NCBI RefSeq assembly: GCF_040105385.1
Contig: NZ_JBEDNQ010000008.1
Span: forward strand, 124,001-188,000
Direction of reading: 5' to 3'
Origin: Pseudonocardia nematodicida
Lineage (GTDB): Bacteria > Actinomycetota > Actinomycetes > Mycobacteriales > Pseudonocardiaceae
DNA: 64,000 nucleotides
The notes below the pieces were generated by a model. It was not told where the DNA came from, ran no database searches, and saw only the letters and a program-made list of their open reading frames with translations. Below, piece after piece: positions 8,950-18,018 of this stretch; within the stretch, counting starts at the first letter, position 1, and each line of letters starts with the position of its first letter. The translations under genes were made by a program, and so were the position numbers.

Positions 8950-9912
8950 ATGCTCTCAGCCACGGCCCTACGACGTGCCTGGCCCGCTTCGATCGCCACC
9001 GCCACCGTCCTCGCCCTCGCCTCCTGCGGGTCGGGTGGAACCACCGACGCCGATCGGACCGATCTGACCGTAGGCATCACCCCTTCGCTGACCTTCGCCC
9101 AGGTGCAGTACGCCGAGCAGAACGGGTTGTTCGAAAAACATGGTCTGAACGTCGAGGTCGTCGAGAAGGGCAGCTCCGACGTGCCTCCGCTGCTGGCCGA
9201 CGAGTACCAGGTCTCCACCATGGCCGGCGCAACCTACATCCAGGCCGTCGCCGAGGGCTTCGGCTTGCGTGCGCTCTACCCAGGCGTCGACGGTCACAGC
9301 GGCGCGATCGGCATCATGGCCATGCCCGACTCGGGCATCGACTCGATCGACGATCTCGCCGGGCGGACGGTGGCGGTCAACCAGCCGGGTGCGGCGTTCG
9401 AAATCTTCACCCGGATCCTGCTCGACGACGCGGGCGTCGACGCCGACGATGTCAGCTTCAGCGTCATTCCGTTCTCGGCCATGGTCGAGGCCTTGGTCCG
9501 CGGACAAGTCGACGCCGCCGTTCTGACTGCGCCGTTCAACACGATCGCCGAGAACCAGGGCGCGGTCCTGGCCGTCGATCCGTTCACGGGTCCGCTGGAC
9601 GGCACGCCCATCGCAGGGTTCACCATCACTGAGGAGTTCGCAGCGAACAACCCGAACACAATCACGGCCTTTGTCGCGGCGATGGACGAGGCGGTCGCCG
9701 CGGTCAACGCCATGAGCCAGGAGGAGTTCGCCGCCTTCCTGCCCTCGTTCACCTCGATCTCTGAGGAGGTCGCGTTGCAGGTGGTCAAGCCCGAATTTCC
9801 AACTCGGGTGGATACGCCCCGGCTGCAACTGCTCGCCGACCGCATGAACGAGATCGGTGCGATTCGAGAGGCCACCGACCTCGCCCCGACCGTGGTCTCG
9901 GTGAACCCGTGA
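8950..9912 (+). CDS. NMT1/THI5-like ABC solute-binding lipoprotein
   Basis: A 320-residue extracellular binding protein of the NMT1/THI5-like (taurine/nitrate/sulfonate and aromatic acid) class. The N-terminal signal ends in the lipobox ALASC (residue about 26). The segment VGITPSLTFAQVQYAEQNG and the following FEKHGLNVEV are the typical first lobe, and the hinge region follows AGRTVAVNQPG. It lies 36 bp after the SDR gene and 13 bp before two permeases and an ATPase, so it delivers the substrate to that importer. The family takes up small anionic or aromatic compounds; the neighbouring monooxygenase suggests an aromatic or a related ring acid here. Confidence 0.9.
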   Translation: MLSATALRRAWPASIATATVLALASCGSGGTTDADRTDLTVGITPSLTFAQVQYAEQNGLFEKHGLNVEVVEKGSSDVPPLLADEYQVSTMAGATYIQAVAEGFGLRALYPGVDGHSGAIGIMAMPDSGIDSIDDLAGRTVAVNQPGAAFEIFTRILLDDAGVDADDVSFSVIPFSAMVEALVRGQVDAAVLTAPFNTIAENQGAVLAVDPFTGPLDGTPIAGFTITEEFAANNPNTITAFVAAMDEAVAAVNAMSQEEFAAFLPSFTSISEEVALQVVKPEFPTRVDTPRLQLLADRMNEIGAIREATDLAPTVVSVNP

Positions 9913-9925
9913 TCGGGCGCTCGCT

Positions 9926-10756
9926 ATGAGCTCCGCGGCGGCGGGGACCCGTGAGAGGATTCCGCCCCCGGCACGCCGGCCGACCGCGCGACTCCTGCGT
10001 GGCCCCGGCATCGCCACCGCGAGCGTGCTCGCGACGTTGGTTCTGCTGGAGCTGCTCGTTCGCGTCGCAGTACTAGACCCGGCGGTGTTCCCGTATCCGT
10101 CGACAGTGCTGGCCCGGCTGGGAGAGGAGTCGACGGGCGCCGCGGCATGGCTCGCGACCGGGCAGACCCTCGCCCAGGCCACCATCGGCCTGAGCATCGG
10201 CACGGTGGCGGCGGTGCTGTCCGGGCTCTTGCTCGGGTCGCTGCCCCAGCTGGAGAGGGCTGTAGCCCCGGTGATTGAATTCCTGCGGCCGATCCCCTCG
10301 ATCGCGATCCTGCCACTGGTGATCCTGTCCCTAGGCGTCGGTCACACTTCGGCGATCGTGCTGGTGTCCGTATCGAGCTACTGGCTGGTCTTGGTCCTGA
10401 CCATTCAGGGCGCCCGCTCGGTCGATCCCGCGACCGTCGACGCGCTGCAAGTGTTCGGGCTCGGCCCACGGCAGCGATTCGTGCGACTCACCCTGCCCAG
10501 CTCGGCCCCGTTCATCGTCACCGGGGTCCGGATCGCCGGTGCCGTCTCGATCATTGTCGCGATCACCGCCGAGCTGGTCGGCGGTATGCCCGGACTGGGC
10601 CGGCTGGTGGCCCGTGCTGAGTTCAGCGGCGACCGCGTCGGATTGTTCGCATACATCGTCGTCTCCGGACTGCTCGGGCTCGCCGTCAACGCCGCGCTCC
10701 AACACGCTGAATCGCGCCTGCTCGGTTGGCACCCCTCACAGCGCAGGGAGACCTGA
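9926..10756 (+). CDS. ABC transporter permease (SsuC/TauC-like), first copy
   Basis: A 276-residue inner-membrane permease. After an Arg-rich cytoplasmic N-terminus the spans begin with ATASVLATLVLLELLVRV. The conserved EFLRPIPSIAILPLVILSLG loop and span, and the EAA-type loop ALQVFGLGPRQRF, are typical of the BPD_transp_1 permeases of the nitrate/taurine group. The stop overlaps the ATG of the next permease by one base (10756), so the two subunits are translationally coupled. The two permeases differ clearly in sequence and presumably form a heterodimeric channel. Confidence 0.9.
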   Translation: MSSAAAGTRERIPPPARRPTARLLRGPGIATASVLATLVLLELLVRVAVLDPAVFPYPSTVLARLGEESTGAAAWLATGQTLAQATIGLSIGTVAAVLSGLLLGSLPQLERAVAPVIEFLRPIPSIAILPLVILSLGVGHTSAIVLVSVSSYWLVLVLTIQGARSVDPATVDALQVFGLGPRQRFVRLTLPSSAPFIVTGVRIAGAVSIIVAITAELVGGMPGLGRLVARAEFSGDRVGLFAYIVVSGLLGLAVNAALQHAESRLLGWHPSQRRET

Positions 10757-11532
10757 TGTCCCGCATCCACGCATGGCTGCGGCGCCTCTCACCGCTGCTC
10801 GTGATCGCCACGGTCGTGGCGATCTGGTACCTCGTAAGCCGTTCCGCGAACTCGTTGTTCTTCCCGCCCCTGACCGACGTTCTGGTCTCTTTCCGGGAGC
10901 TGTGGTTCTCCGCGACCCTGCTCGACCAGGCACTACCGAGCTTCATCAGGGCCGGTGCTGGATTTGCCATTGCCCTCGTTGGGGGGGTAGTAATGGGTAC
11001 CGCCATCGGCCTGAGCCCACTGATCCGTCAGCTGACCACCGCGCAGTTGGAGTTCTTGCGCTCCATCCCACCGGTCCTGCTCATCCCCCCGAGCCTGCTG
11101 CTGCTGGGTACCGGCACCCAGATGAAGATCGCGGTGATCGCGCTCGCCAGTGTCTGGCCCATCCTGCTTGCGACAATCGACGGCGTCCGCTCCGTCGAGA
11201 CGGTCCGCCTCGACAGCGCGCGGGTGTTCGGCCTCGGCGCTGCCGGCCGGGTGCGGTGGGTCGTCCTGCCGACCGCGATGCCGCGAATCTGGAGCGGCGT
11301 GCGGGCCTGCGTGCCCATCGTCTTCGTCGTCATGGTGGCAGCGGACTACTACGCCAGCTCGGACGGCATCGGCTACATGATCTCTCAGACCGCCACCAGC
11401 TTCCGGTTCAGCGAGATGTGGGCCTCGGTACTGCTGCTGGGGATATTCGGCGCCGCGGTCAACCTCGCGGTGATGCGGGCGGGCCGCTGGCTGGACCACA
11501 CATTCGGCGAGTTCGGAGTACGGGCAGCCTGA
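10756..11532 (+). CDS. ABC transporter permease (SsuC/TauC-like), second copy
   Basis: A 258-residue permease beginning MSRIHAWLRRLSPLL at the ATG at 10756, inside the stop region of the preceding permease. Hydrophobic spans include LVIATVVAIWYLV and FAIALVGGVVMGTAIGL. The conserved EFLRSIPPVLLIPPSLLLLG and the EAA-like loop SARVFGLGAAGRVRWVVLP match the family. It pairs with the permease at 9926-10756 and the ATPase at 11566-12369. A longer open frame starts at 10726 but would overlap the upstream gene by 30 bases without a ribosome site. Confidence 0.9.
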   Translation: MSRIHAWLRRLSPLLVIATVVAIWYLVSRSANSLFFPPLTDVLVSFRELWFSATLLDQALPSFIRAGAGFAIALVGGVVMGTAIGLSPLIRQLTTAQLEFLRSIPPVLLIPPSLLLLGTGTQMKIAVIALASVWPILLATIDGVRSVETVRLDSARVFGLGAAGRVRWVVLPTAMPRIWSGVRACVPIVFVVMVAADYYASSDGIGYMISQTATSFRFSEMWASVLLLGIFGAAVNLAVMRAGRWLDHTFGEFGVRAA

Positions 11533-11565
11533 CGGGCCCACACCACCCGGTACGGAAGGAGCGAC

Positions 11566-12369
11566 ATGGACATCCTTGAAGTGAAGAACCTGGTGAAGAG
11601 CTACGGGCACGGTGAGTCGGCCGAGACCGTGCTGGACGGGCTCGACATCTCCGTCGCCGACGGCGAGTTCGTGACCATCGTCGGCCCCTCGGGCTGCGGT
11701 AAGACGACCATGTTGCGTTGCATGTCCGGGTTGCTTCCCTTCGACTCCGGCGGCGTCCAGGTGTCCGGGGAGCAGGTCACCCGGCCTCCGGAGACGCTGG
11801 GCGTCGTCTTCCAGGACTATTCCCGATCGCTGCTGCCGTGGCTGACCGTGGCCCGCAACGTCGATCTACCGCTGCGATACCTCGGCCTCAGCCGGGCCGA
11901 GCGAGCAGTGCGTACGGACGAGGCATTGCAGTCGGTGGGGCTCGACCGCCACCGGGGCAAGCGGCCGTGGCAGCTCTCGGGAGGCATGCAGCAGCGGGTC
12001 GCGATCGCCCGTGCGCTGGCCTACCGGCCAAAGCTGCTGCTGATGGACGAGCCGTTCGCGTCGGTCGACGCGCAGACCCGCAGCGAGCTTGAGGACCTGA
12101 CCTTGGCGCTGTGGGCCGAACACGGCATGACGATCGCGTTCATCACTCACGACATCGACGAGGCGGTCTATCTCGGTGACCGTGTCGTGGTGCTGTCATC
12201 CACCCCGACCCGGGTCAAGCGGGAGATCCCGGTACCGCTACCGCGACCTCGCAATCAGCTCACCACGAAGGAGCTGCCCGAATTCGCCGAGCTCCGTAGC
12301 GAAGTACTCCGGGTCCTCTTCAAAGGCGACCCGGCGCCGACGGTCGTCCCGAACTTTCCGGCGTCGTGA
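11566..12369 (+). CDS. ABC transporter ATPase (SsuB/TauB-like)
   Basis: A 267-residue cytoplasmic ATPase with Walker A GPSGCGKTT, Q-loop VVFQDYSRSLLPW, signature LSGGMQQR, Walker B LLLMDEPFASVD and the switch histidine in FITHDIDEAV. The DYSRSLLPWLTVARNV segment is typical of the nitrate/sulfonate group. An AAGGAGC ribosome site precedes the ATG. It energises the two permeases upstream. The stop overlaps the GTG start of the next gene by 4 bases, so the decarboxylase-like gene belongs to the same operon. Sequence is complete and normal. Confidence 0.93.
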   Translation: MDILEVKNLVKSYGHGESAETVLDGLDISVADGEFVTIVGPSGCGKTTMLRCMSGLLPFDSGGVQVSGEQVTRPPETLGVVFQDYSRSLLPWLTVARNVDLPLRYLGLSRAERAVRTDEALQSVGLDRHRGKRPWQLSGGMQQRVAIARALAYRPKLLLMDEPFASVDAQTRSELEDLTLALWAEHGMTIAFITHDIDEAVYLGDRVVVLSSTPTRVKREIPVPLPRPRNQLTTKELPEFAELRSEVLRVLFKGDPAPTVVPNFPAS

Positions 12370-13361
12370 GTATCCACCAGGGCCGGCTCCAGCTATCGCT
12401 GGCGTGCGGCGACTACGAGATCACCCGCCCCCTGGTCGAAGGCCGGATCAGGCCCGACGGTATCGATCTGGTCAGCTTGACCCGCGACACCGAACGCATA
12501 TTCCGCCGAGAGCGGCGCCGTGAATGCGACGTCGCCGAGCACAATTTGTTCGCATTCCTGGCCGACCACGCGGCTGGTGACGACGTCGTCGCCATTCCGG
12601 TGTTTCCGCATCGCCGGTTCCGGCTCGGGTCGATCTTTGTTCCGGCCACCAGCATAGTGCGCGATCCACACGAGCTCGCGGGCGGACGGATCGGAATCGG
12701 CGGTTACCAGCCCGCCGCCGCGGTGTGGTTACGCGGAATTCTGGAGGACCACTACGAGCTTCCCGCCGAGACCGTGAACTGGTACGACGTTTTCGGTCGC
12801 GTCGGCCAGCTGCCCGACGGCTTGGCCGCTCCTTTGCCCGCCGATGACCCGTCGAGCCGGTTCGAGATCGACCGCTTCCTCGTCGACGGCCGACTCGACG
12901 CCATGATCTCGGCCTACGACCCGGCGGGCCTAAGGGCCAGTGCGCCGACTGTTCGCCGGTTGTTCGACGATGTCGCCGCCCACGAACGCGCTTACTACCG
13001 CGACACCGGACTCTTCCCGATCATGCACGTGATCACCCTGCGACGCAGTCTGGTCCAACGTCATCCGTGGGTACCCGCGAGCCTGTTCGAGGCGTTCGTC
13101 CGCTCCCGCCACGAGGCTTTGCAGCGGCTGACCAACCCGCGGACGTTGCCGCTTGCGTTCGGCCAGTCGGCATGGCAGGAACAGGCGGAGATCCTGGGGC
13201 CCGATCCCTGGCAGTACGGGCTGACCGAGGCGAATCGACGGGTACTCGCCACCGCTGTCGACTACGCCGTGCGCCAACGCCTGATACCTGGCCCCGTCAC
13301 GTCGGAGGAACTATTCGCCCCCGTCGATGCCGAGGTCGCGGCTGGTCACGAGATCCGTTGA
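12366..13361 (+). CDS. 4,5-dihydroxyphthalate decarboxylase-like protein (NMT1 fold)
   Basis: A 331-residue protein without signal peptide or membrane span. It has the N-terminal pattern L-ACGDYEITRPLVEGRI and IPVFPHRRFRLGSIFV, then ELAGGRIGIGGYQPAAAVW, which I recognise as the signature of proteins annotated 4,5-dihydroxyphthalate decarboxylase. These share the fold of periplasmic binding proteins. The start is a GTG overlapping the ATPase stop by 4 bases. With the FAD monooxygenase downstream and a matching importer upstream, it fits an aromatic-acid pathway. Many members are unstudied, so it could instead be a cytosolic binding protein; the decarboxylase function is a family guess. Confidence 0.72.
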   Translation: MSIHQGRLQLSLACGDYEITRPLVEGRIRPDGIDLVSLTRDTERIFRRERRRECDVAEHNLFAFLADHAAGDDVVAIPVFPHRRFRLGSIFVPATSIVRDPHELAGGRIGIGGYQPAAAVWLRGILEDHYELPAETVNWYDVFGRVGQLPDGLAAPLPADDPSSRFEIDRFLVDGRLDAMISAYDPAGLRASAPTVRRLFDDVAAHERAYYRDTGLFPIMHVITLRRSLVQRHPWVPASLFEAFVRSRHEALQRLTNPRTLPLAFGQSAWQEQAEILGPDPWQYGLTEANRRVLATAVDYAVRQRLIPGPVTSEELFAPVDAEVAAGHEIR

Positions 13362-13399
13362 CATCTCATCGGTCCGGCCCACCACACGGAGAGGTCACC

Positions 13400-14659
13400 A
13401 TGGACATCACGATCGTCGGCGGCGGAATCGGAGGCCTGGCCGCAGCCATCGCGTTACGAGCGCGAGGGCACCGCGTCACCATCCTGGAGCAGTCAGCCGT
13501 ACCGGCAGAAGTCGGCGCCGCGGTCGGACTCGCCCCGAACGCAACGGCCGCACTGGCCGAGTTGGGGGTGGCCGACCTCCTGGCCCACCGGGCAGTGGCC
13601 CCGCAGGCATGGACCCGCCGACGGTGGACGGACGGCGCCGAGCTCGGTTCGCTGCCGCTCGCCGACGCGGTGCACGCCGAGTTCGGTCATCCCTTCTGGA
13701 TGGCGCATCGGGTCCATCTGCACCAGGCCCTGCTGGCACGAGCTACCGGCGACGCCTCGGGCGAAGGCTCAATCCGAATTGTCGGCGGCGCCCGGGTGAG
13801 CGGGATCGACGGGGGCACCGGCACCGTCTCCACGACCTCCGGGGACAGCTACAGAGCGGATCTGGTCGTCGGCGCCGACGGCATCCGCTCGACGGTCCGT
13901 GCTGCCGTGGCTGGGCCCGACAACCCCGTCTTCAGCGGCAATATCGCGGTGCGCGCACAGATCGCGACCTCGCACATCGTCGAGGATCCGGAGCTGCGGT
14001 CGTTCGTCACTGACAACTGCCTCGAGACCTGGATGGGCCCGGGAGGCCACATCGTCAACTCCCTGATCGAGTCCGGTCGGCTGCTCAACGTGACAGCCTG
14101 TTTCGACGCACCTGCCACAGGCACCGACTCATGGTTCTCGGACGAGGGCTCCGATCTGCTGACCGAGCTCATCCAGGACTGGCACCGGCCACTGCGCCGG
14201 CTCGTGGGCCTGGCCGGCTCCATCGGTCGTTGGGACCTCTACGACCGCGACCCGATTCCGCGCCTCGTGCGTGATCGGGTGGTTCTGCTGGGCGACGCCG
14301 CTCATCCAGTGCTGCCCTATCTCGGTCAAGGCGCCGCCCAGACCCTCGAAGACGCGGTCGTGCTGGGGCGGTGCCTCGAGGGCCGAGACGTCCCCACTGA
14401 ACTGAGGCTGTACCAGGCCGCCCGTTTGGAACGTACCCACGTGGTACAGCAGCGCTCTCGCGACAATCGCGACGCCCTGCACCTGCCGGACGGGCCAGCC
14501 CAGGCCGCTCGGGACGCCGCATTCGCCGAAGGGGGAGCAGACTTCCAAGTGCTGCGGTGGCTGTGGTCGCCGTCGTTCGCCCCGACCGTGGCGTCCGGCG
14601 GGCGGCACCTGCCCGATACGGCCACGCGCTCGGTCGCGTCACTGAGTCGGGAGAGCTAA
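13400..14659 (+). CDS. FAD-dependent aromatic monooxygenase (salicylate hydroxylase type)
   Basis: A 419-residue class A flavoprotein hydroxylase. The start ATG at 13400 follows GGAGAGG. The ADP-binding motif is IVGGGIGGLAAA, the middle DG motif is VVGADGIRSTVR, and the GD motif is LLGDAAHPVLPYLGQG with the following AQTLEDA. These three motifs define the salicylate/6-hydroxynicotinate hydroxylase group, which uses NAD(P)H and oxygen to hydroxylate rings, sometimes with decarboxylation. The operon position beside the decarboxylase-like protein, importer and FAH-type hydrolase suggests ring activation of the imported acid. Exact substrate is unknown. Confidence 0.88.
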   Translation: MDITIVGGGIGGLAAAIALRARGHRVTILEQSAVPAEVGAAVGLAPNATAALAELGVADLLAHRAVAPQAWTRRRWTDGAELGSLPLADAVHAEFGHPFWMAHRVHLHQALLARATGDASGEGSIRIVGGARVSGIDGGTGTVSTTSGDSYRADLVVGADGIRSTVRAAVAGPDNPVFSGNIAVRAQIATSHIVEDPELRSFVTDNCLETWMGPGGHIVNSLIESGRLLNVTACFDAPATGTDSWFSDEGSDLLTELIQDWHRPLRRLVGLAGSIGRWDLYDRDPIPRLVRDRVVLLGDAAHPVLPYLGQGAAQTLEDAVVLGRCLEGRDVPTELRLYQAARLERTHVVQQRSRDNRDALHLPDGPAQAARDAAFAEGGADFQVLRWLWSPSFAPTVASGGRHLPDTATRSVASLSRES

Positions 14660-14663
14660 GGAA

Positions 14664-15458
14664 GTGAGCGAGTACGAAGGCTTCCCTCCGCTGGCCGGTC
14701 CGCGTTCGCGGGCTCAAGAAGTTGCCGACCACCTCCGGAACATGATCTCCAATCGGCTCGCCCCCGGCGAAAGACTCGGCACCAAATCCAGCGTGCGCGC
14801 CTCGATGGGGGTGTCGGTCAGCACCATGAACGAGGCCGTCCGACTGCTGGAAGACAGCGGGATCGTGTCGCTACGTCCTGGACCCAAAGGCGGCATCTTC
14901 GCCGCAACTCCGTCACCGCGAGTCCGAGTCGGGCAGCTGCTGGTCGCTGTACACGACGATCCCGGGCGATACGCTGAAGCCGCGTCCGTGCGCGATGCTC
15001 TCGAACCCTTGCTGGTGTCCGACGCGGCCCGGCTACGCAGTCCTGAGGACGTCGGGGCCCTGCGAGCTCAGATCGCGATCATGACGCGAAGCCAGGACCG
15101 CATCGAACGCTTCTTGCGCGCCGACCTCGCTCTGCACGAGCGTATCGCCGAGATCAGCGACCGAAGCCTGGTGTCGAACATTTACCTGATGGTGCTGCAC
15201 GTCCAGATCGAGCAGCTGGCGGCCACCGTGGCGTCGGAGCTGCCCTCACCTGATCACACCCGTCAGCGGCTGCGCATCCATGAGGAGCTTGTGCAGGCCA
15301 TCGCCGACGGTGATGCCGACACCGCGGTTGCCGCGATGGTTCACCACGCTCAGCCGGTCGCGCCGGTCGACTCGGCCACCGCAAACGGCTCCTCTGAGCC
15401 CGACGCCTGCGACGCACTACGTCGCCCCGCCCCGCCTCCCCCCGCCCAGACCGACTGA
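14664..15458 (+). CDS. GntR-family regulator (FadR subfamily)
   Basis: A 264-residue regulator in the middle of the operon, with a GTG start 4 bases after the monooxygenase stop. The winged helix-turn-helix lies at about residues 14-75 (AQEVADHLRNMISN, GTKSSVRASMGVS, LEDSGIVSLRPGPKGGIF). The C-terminal helical domain (about 90-230) resembles an FCD ligand-binding domain, with the DALEPLLVSDAARL and DLALHERIAEISD helices. Being inside the operon it is probably autoregulatory. The inverted repeat at 8011-8030 is the best operator candidate. A Pro-rich tail ends the protein. Confidence 0.85.
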   Translation: MSEYEGFPPLAGPRSRAQEVADHLRNMISNRLAPGERLGTKSSVRASMGVSVSTMNEAVRLLEDSGIVSLRPGPKGGIFAATPSPRVRVGQLLVAVHDDPGRYAEAASVRDALEPLLVSDAARLRSPEDVGALRAQIAIMTRSQDRIERFLRADLALHERIAEISDRSLVSNIYLMVLHVQIEQLAATVASELPSPDHTRQRLRIHEELVQAIADGDADTAVAAMVHHAQPVAPVDSATANGSSEPDACDALRRPAPPPPAQTD

Positions 15459-15476
15459 CTCCAGTAGAGGACGACC

Positions 15477-16304
15477 ATGCGACTGGCCACCGTGGACACC
15501 GCGAATGGCACCCGTACAGCGCGCATCGAGAACGACTATGTCGTCCTGCTCGATGCCCCCGACCTCAGCTCCCTGCTCAACGAGCCCGACTGGGAGGAAC
15601 GTGCCCGGTCAGACGCCCACCAACGGGTCTCACGCGACCGGGTACGTATAGCCCGGCTGCTATCGGGACATCCGAAGATTATCTGTGTGGGTCTGAACTA
15701 TCGGGGGCATATCACCGAGATCGGGCTGCCGACCCCCGACCATCCGGCATTGTTCGGCAAATTCCCGGAGGCACTGCTCGGTCCAGCCGACGACCTGGCA
15801 CTGCCGACAATCTCCCAGCAGGTCGACTGGGAGGCCGAACTCGCGGTCGTCATCGGCTCGACGGCTCGCCACGCCGACGCGCAAGCCGCAGCCGATGCGA
15901 TCGCTGGCTTCACCGTCGCAAACGATGTGTCCATGCGAGATCTGCAGAACCGCACGACACAGTGGCTCCAAGGTAAGACATTCGAGGCAACGACGCCGAT
16001 CGGTCCAGTTCTAGTTACTCCGGACGAGCTGCCAGGCGGGGTGACCCCCGACCTGCGCATCAGCTGTATGGTCGGAGGTGAGACAGTGCAGGATGCCCGC
16101 ACCTCGGACCTTCTATTCAGCCCGGTCGACCTGGTTGCGTATGTCTCGCGTATTCTCACCCTGAATCCCGCCGACGTCATCCTCACCGGGACCCCCGCCG
16201 GAGTCGGTACCGCCCTCGAGCCACCCCGGTTTCTTTCGGCTGGCGAGTTGTTGGTCACAGAGATCGAGCATATCGGCCGACTGGAAAACCGGATCGTGGC
16301 GTAA
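15477..16304 (+). CDS. Fumarylacetoacetate hydrolase family protein
   Basis: A 275-residue FAH-family enzyme that cleaves C-C bonds in oxo-acids or hydrates and decarboxylates them. The metal-binding signature is visible: VDWEAELAVVIG with acidic residues, then GFTVANDVSMRDLQ and GKTFEATTPIGPVLVTPDE. The ILTGTPAGVG motif lies near the end. The start ATG at 15477 is preceded by AGAGGA. It is the last gene of the operon and probably breaks down the ring-cleavage or chain product of the monooxygenase. Reaction type (hydrolase, decarboxylase or isomerase) cannot be separated by sequence. Confidence 0.88.
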   Translation: MRLATVDTANGTRTARIENDYVVLLDAPDLSSLLNEPDWEERARSDAHQRVSRDRVRIARLLSGHPKIICVGLNYRGHITEIGLPTPDHPALFGKFPEALLGPADDLALPTISQQVDWEAELAVVIGSTARHADAQAAADAIAGFTVANDVSMRDLQNRTTQWLQGKTFEATTPIGPVLVTPDELPGGVTPDLRISCMVGGETVQDARTSDLLFSPVDLVAYVSRILTLNPADVILTGTPAGVGTALEPPRFLSAGELLVTEIEHIGRLENRIVA

Positions 16305-16310
16305 CCGGTT

Positions 16311-16329
16311 CCGGCGCGATTCGTGCCGG
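16311..16329. terminator. Possible hairpin terminator after the 8-16 kb operon
   Basis: The arms CCGGCGCGA and TCGTGCCGG form a stem with one G-U pair around a one-base centre. It sits directly after the FAH gene stop, before a convergent operon. No T-run follows on either side, so termination is uncertain. Confidence 0.35.
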
Positions 16330-16929
16330 TGCTTCGCTTTCAGCTGGGTCACTACGGTGTGCAGCCGTCTGGTTGCCGTCGCGGTAGCGGCCGGTTGCCG
16401 AATATTAGTCGCCGCTGAGGACGATCACGAAATCCGTAAATTTATGCGCACCGCGCGGGTCGAGAACCGGCGTATGTACGCACGGAGAGCGGATCCATGG
16501 CTGGGTGCACCTACGCCTCCTCCGCTTCGTCGGTAGACGGGGACCGCCACTCACGGGGCTTCCGGCACGGGGCGAGGGCTGCGCCCGACCCTCGCCCGTG
16601 GCGACCTCGTGGCCCCGACCCCGGGTGGTGCGCGGATGTCGAGCAGGCAGCCGACGTCGTCGGCCTGAGGGGCGGTTCCTAGCGCTCGCCGTGATCGTCC
16701 TCGGCCTGACAGGTCCCGTACGGTGCACTCACGACGTTCGGCTGTGGCAACTCTCCGGAGCCGACGCCGAAGGACAACCACCATGACCCAACGGACAATG
16801 TCGATCCGTGATCAAGCGAAGAACCGGAGGCAATCGGGACAGGCGATCGCGACCGTCTCATGCTATTCAAGGAGAATTTTCGAATACTCGCAGTCGAGAG
16901 TAGTCTCCAGCCGTCTACTGCCTGCATTC
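16330..16929. other. Gap of about 600 bp between convergent operons, no clear gene
   Basis: Short open frames occur on both strands (for example a + frame from 16783 preceded by GAAGGA), but none has family features. The stretch from about 16780 to 16930 is richer in A/T than the surrounding genes. Nothing else is recognised. Confidence 0.4.
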
Positions 16930-18018
16930 TCAATGTTCGAACGGACGACCGATCGAGGGCCGCTCGCCGCGCTGAGCCCGAAGCAGAAGCTCTTGCACTT
17001 GCTCGGCGAGGACCGGGCGGGGATTAGCGTACGGCGACCGGGTCACGGCCTCCGCGACCGTCGCGATATCGGTCTCGGCCAACCCGATTGCGCCCAAAGA
17101 AATGGGGGCACCCAGATCGTAGACCAGCTGCCACAGGGCCGTCGCCGGATCGCCCGCCCCTAGCGCCCGGGACAACGCTGTGGTCATTGCCGGCGCGGCT
17201 GGCGCGTTGAAGGCGACCACGTGCGGCAGCACCGCTGCGTGAACTGCCGCATGCGGTAGATCGAAAGTCCCGCCGAGCACGTGGCAGAGTTTGTGGTGCA
17301 ACGACATTGTTGTCATGCCTAGCACGGCACCGCACAGCCAGGAGCCATAGAGCAACTGAGTGCGGGCGTTGGCTTTGTCGTCGTTCGTAACGAGATCGGG
17401 AAGCGCGCGGAGGATCGCCCGCGAACCCTCCTCAGCCATTAGCGACACCACAGGGGATGAGTCAGGGGCGTAGAGCCCCTCAACCGCGTGTGCGACAGCA
17501 TTAACCCCACTGGAAACGGCCAGCTCGGTCGGTAGCGTGCGAGTCAGGTCCGGGTCATAGATAACGCTTCGAGGAAGCACGGCCGGGTCGCGGCCGGTGG
17601 TCTTGACCCCTTTCTCGGTCAGCCCCCATATCGGGGTCATCTCTGAGCCGGCGTAGGTGGTCGGCACTGCGACAATTGGAAGCGCGTGCCGTAAGGCGAT
17701 CGCCTTTCCGAGGCCAATGGTGGACCCGCCACCGACTGCGACGCATCCGTCCGCCCCGGTGTCCCGGGCCCGTTCGGCCGCGGCGTCGGCGGTCTCGCTG
17801 GGGACGTGCATCCGCGCTTCCGCGTGCACCCCGACAGTGCGGTTGCCGAGCGAAGCCGCCAGCGTCTCGGCGAGGCTGCGTTGGTCGGGTGTGGATAGCA
17901 GCAGAACGCGGCGCAACCCCAGATGGTCCAGCTCGGCGCCGATCTCGGCCGAGCTGCCGGGGCCGAACACGACTCGCATCGGCTGGGCCTCGTAGCGGAA
18001 CTCCGACCACATCCTCAC
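16930..18018 (-). CDS. Maleylacetate reductase (iron-type alcohol dehydrogenase fold)
   Basis: About 362 residues; reduces maleylacetate to 3-oxoadipate with NAD(P)H. Typical features: VVFGPGSSAEIGAELDHLG near the N-terminus, the nucleotide motif VAVGGGSTIGLGKAIALR, then PTTYAGSEMTPIWG, and the SLHHKLCHVLGG histidine segment that maleylacetate reductases keep in place of the full metal site of iron alcohol dehydrogenases. The start is a GTG at 18018 overlapping the upstream dioxygenase stop by 4 bases (an ATG at 18012 is the alternative). With the dioxygenase it forms the lower hydroxyquinol pathway. Confidence 0.92.
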   Translation of the reverse strand: MRMWSEFRYEAQPMRVVFGPGSSAEIGAELDHLGLRRVLLLSTPDQRSLAETLAASLGNRTVGVHAEARMHVPSETADAAAERARDTGADGCVAVGGGSTIGLGKAIALRHALPIVAVPTTYAGSEMTPIWGLTEKGVKTTGRDPAVLPRSVIYDPDLTRTLPTELAVSSGVNAVAHAVEGLYAPDSSPVVSLMAEEGSRAILRALPDLVTNDDKANARTQLLYGSWLCGAVLGMTTMSLHHKLCHVLGGTFDLPHAAVHAAVLPHVVAFNAPAAPAMTTALSRALGAGDPATALWQLVYDLGAPISLGAIGLAETDIATVAEAVTRSPYANPRPVLAEQVQELLLRAQRGERPSIGRPFEH

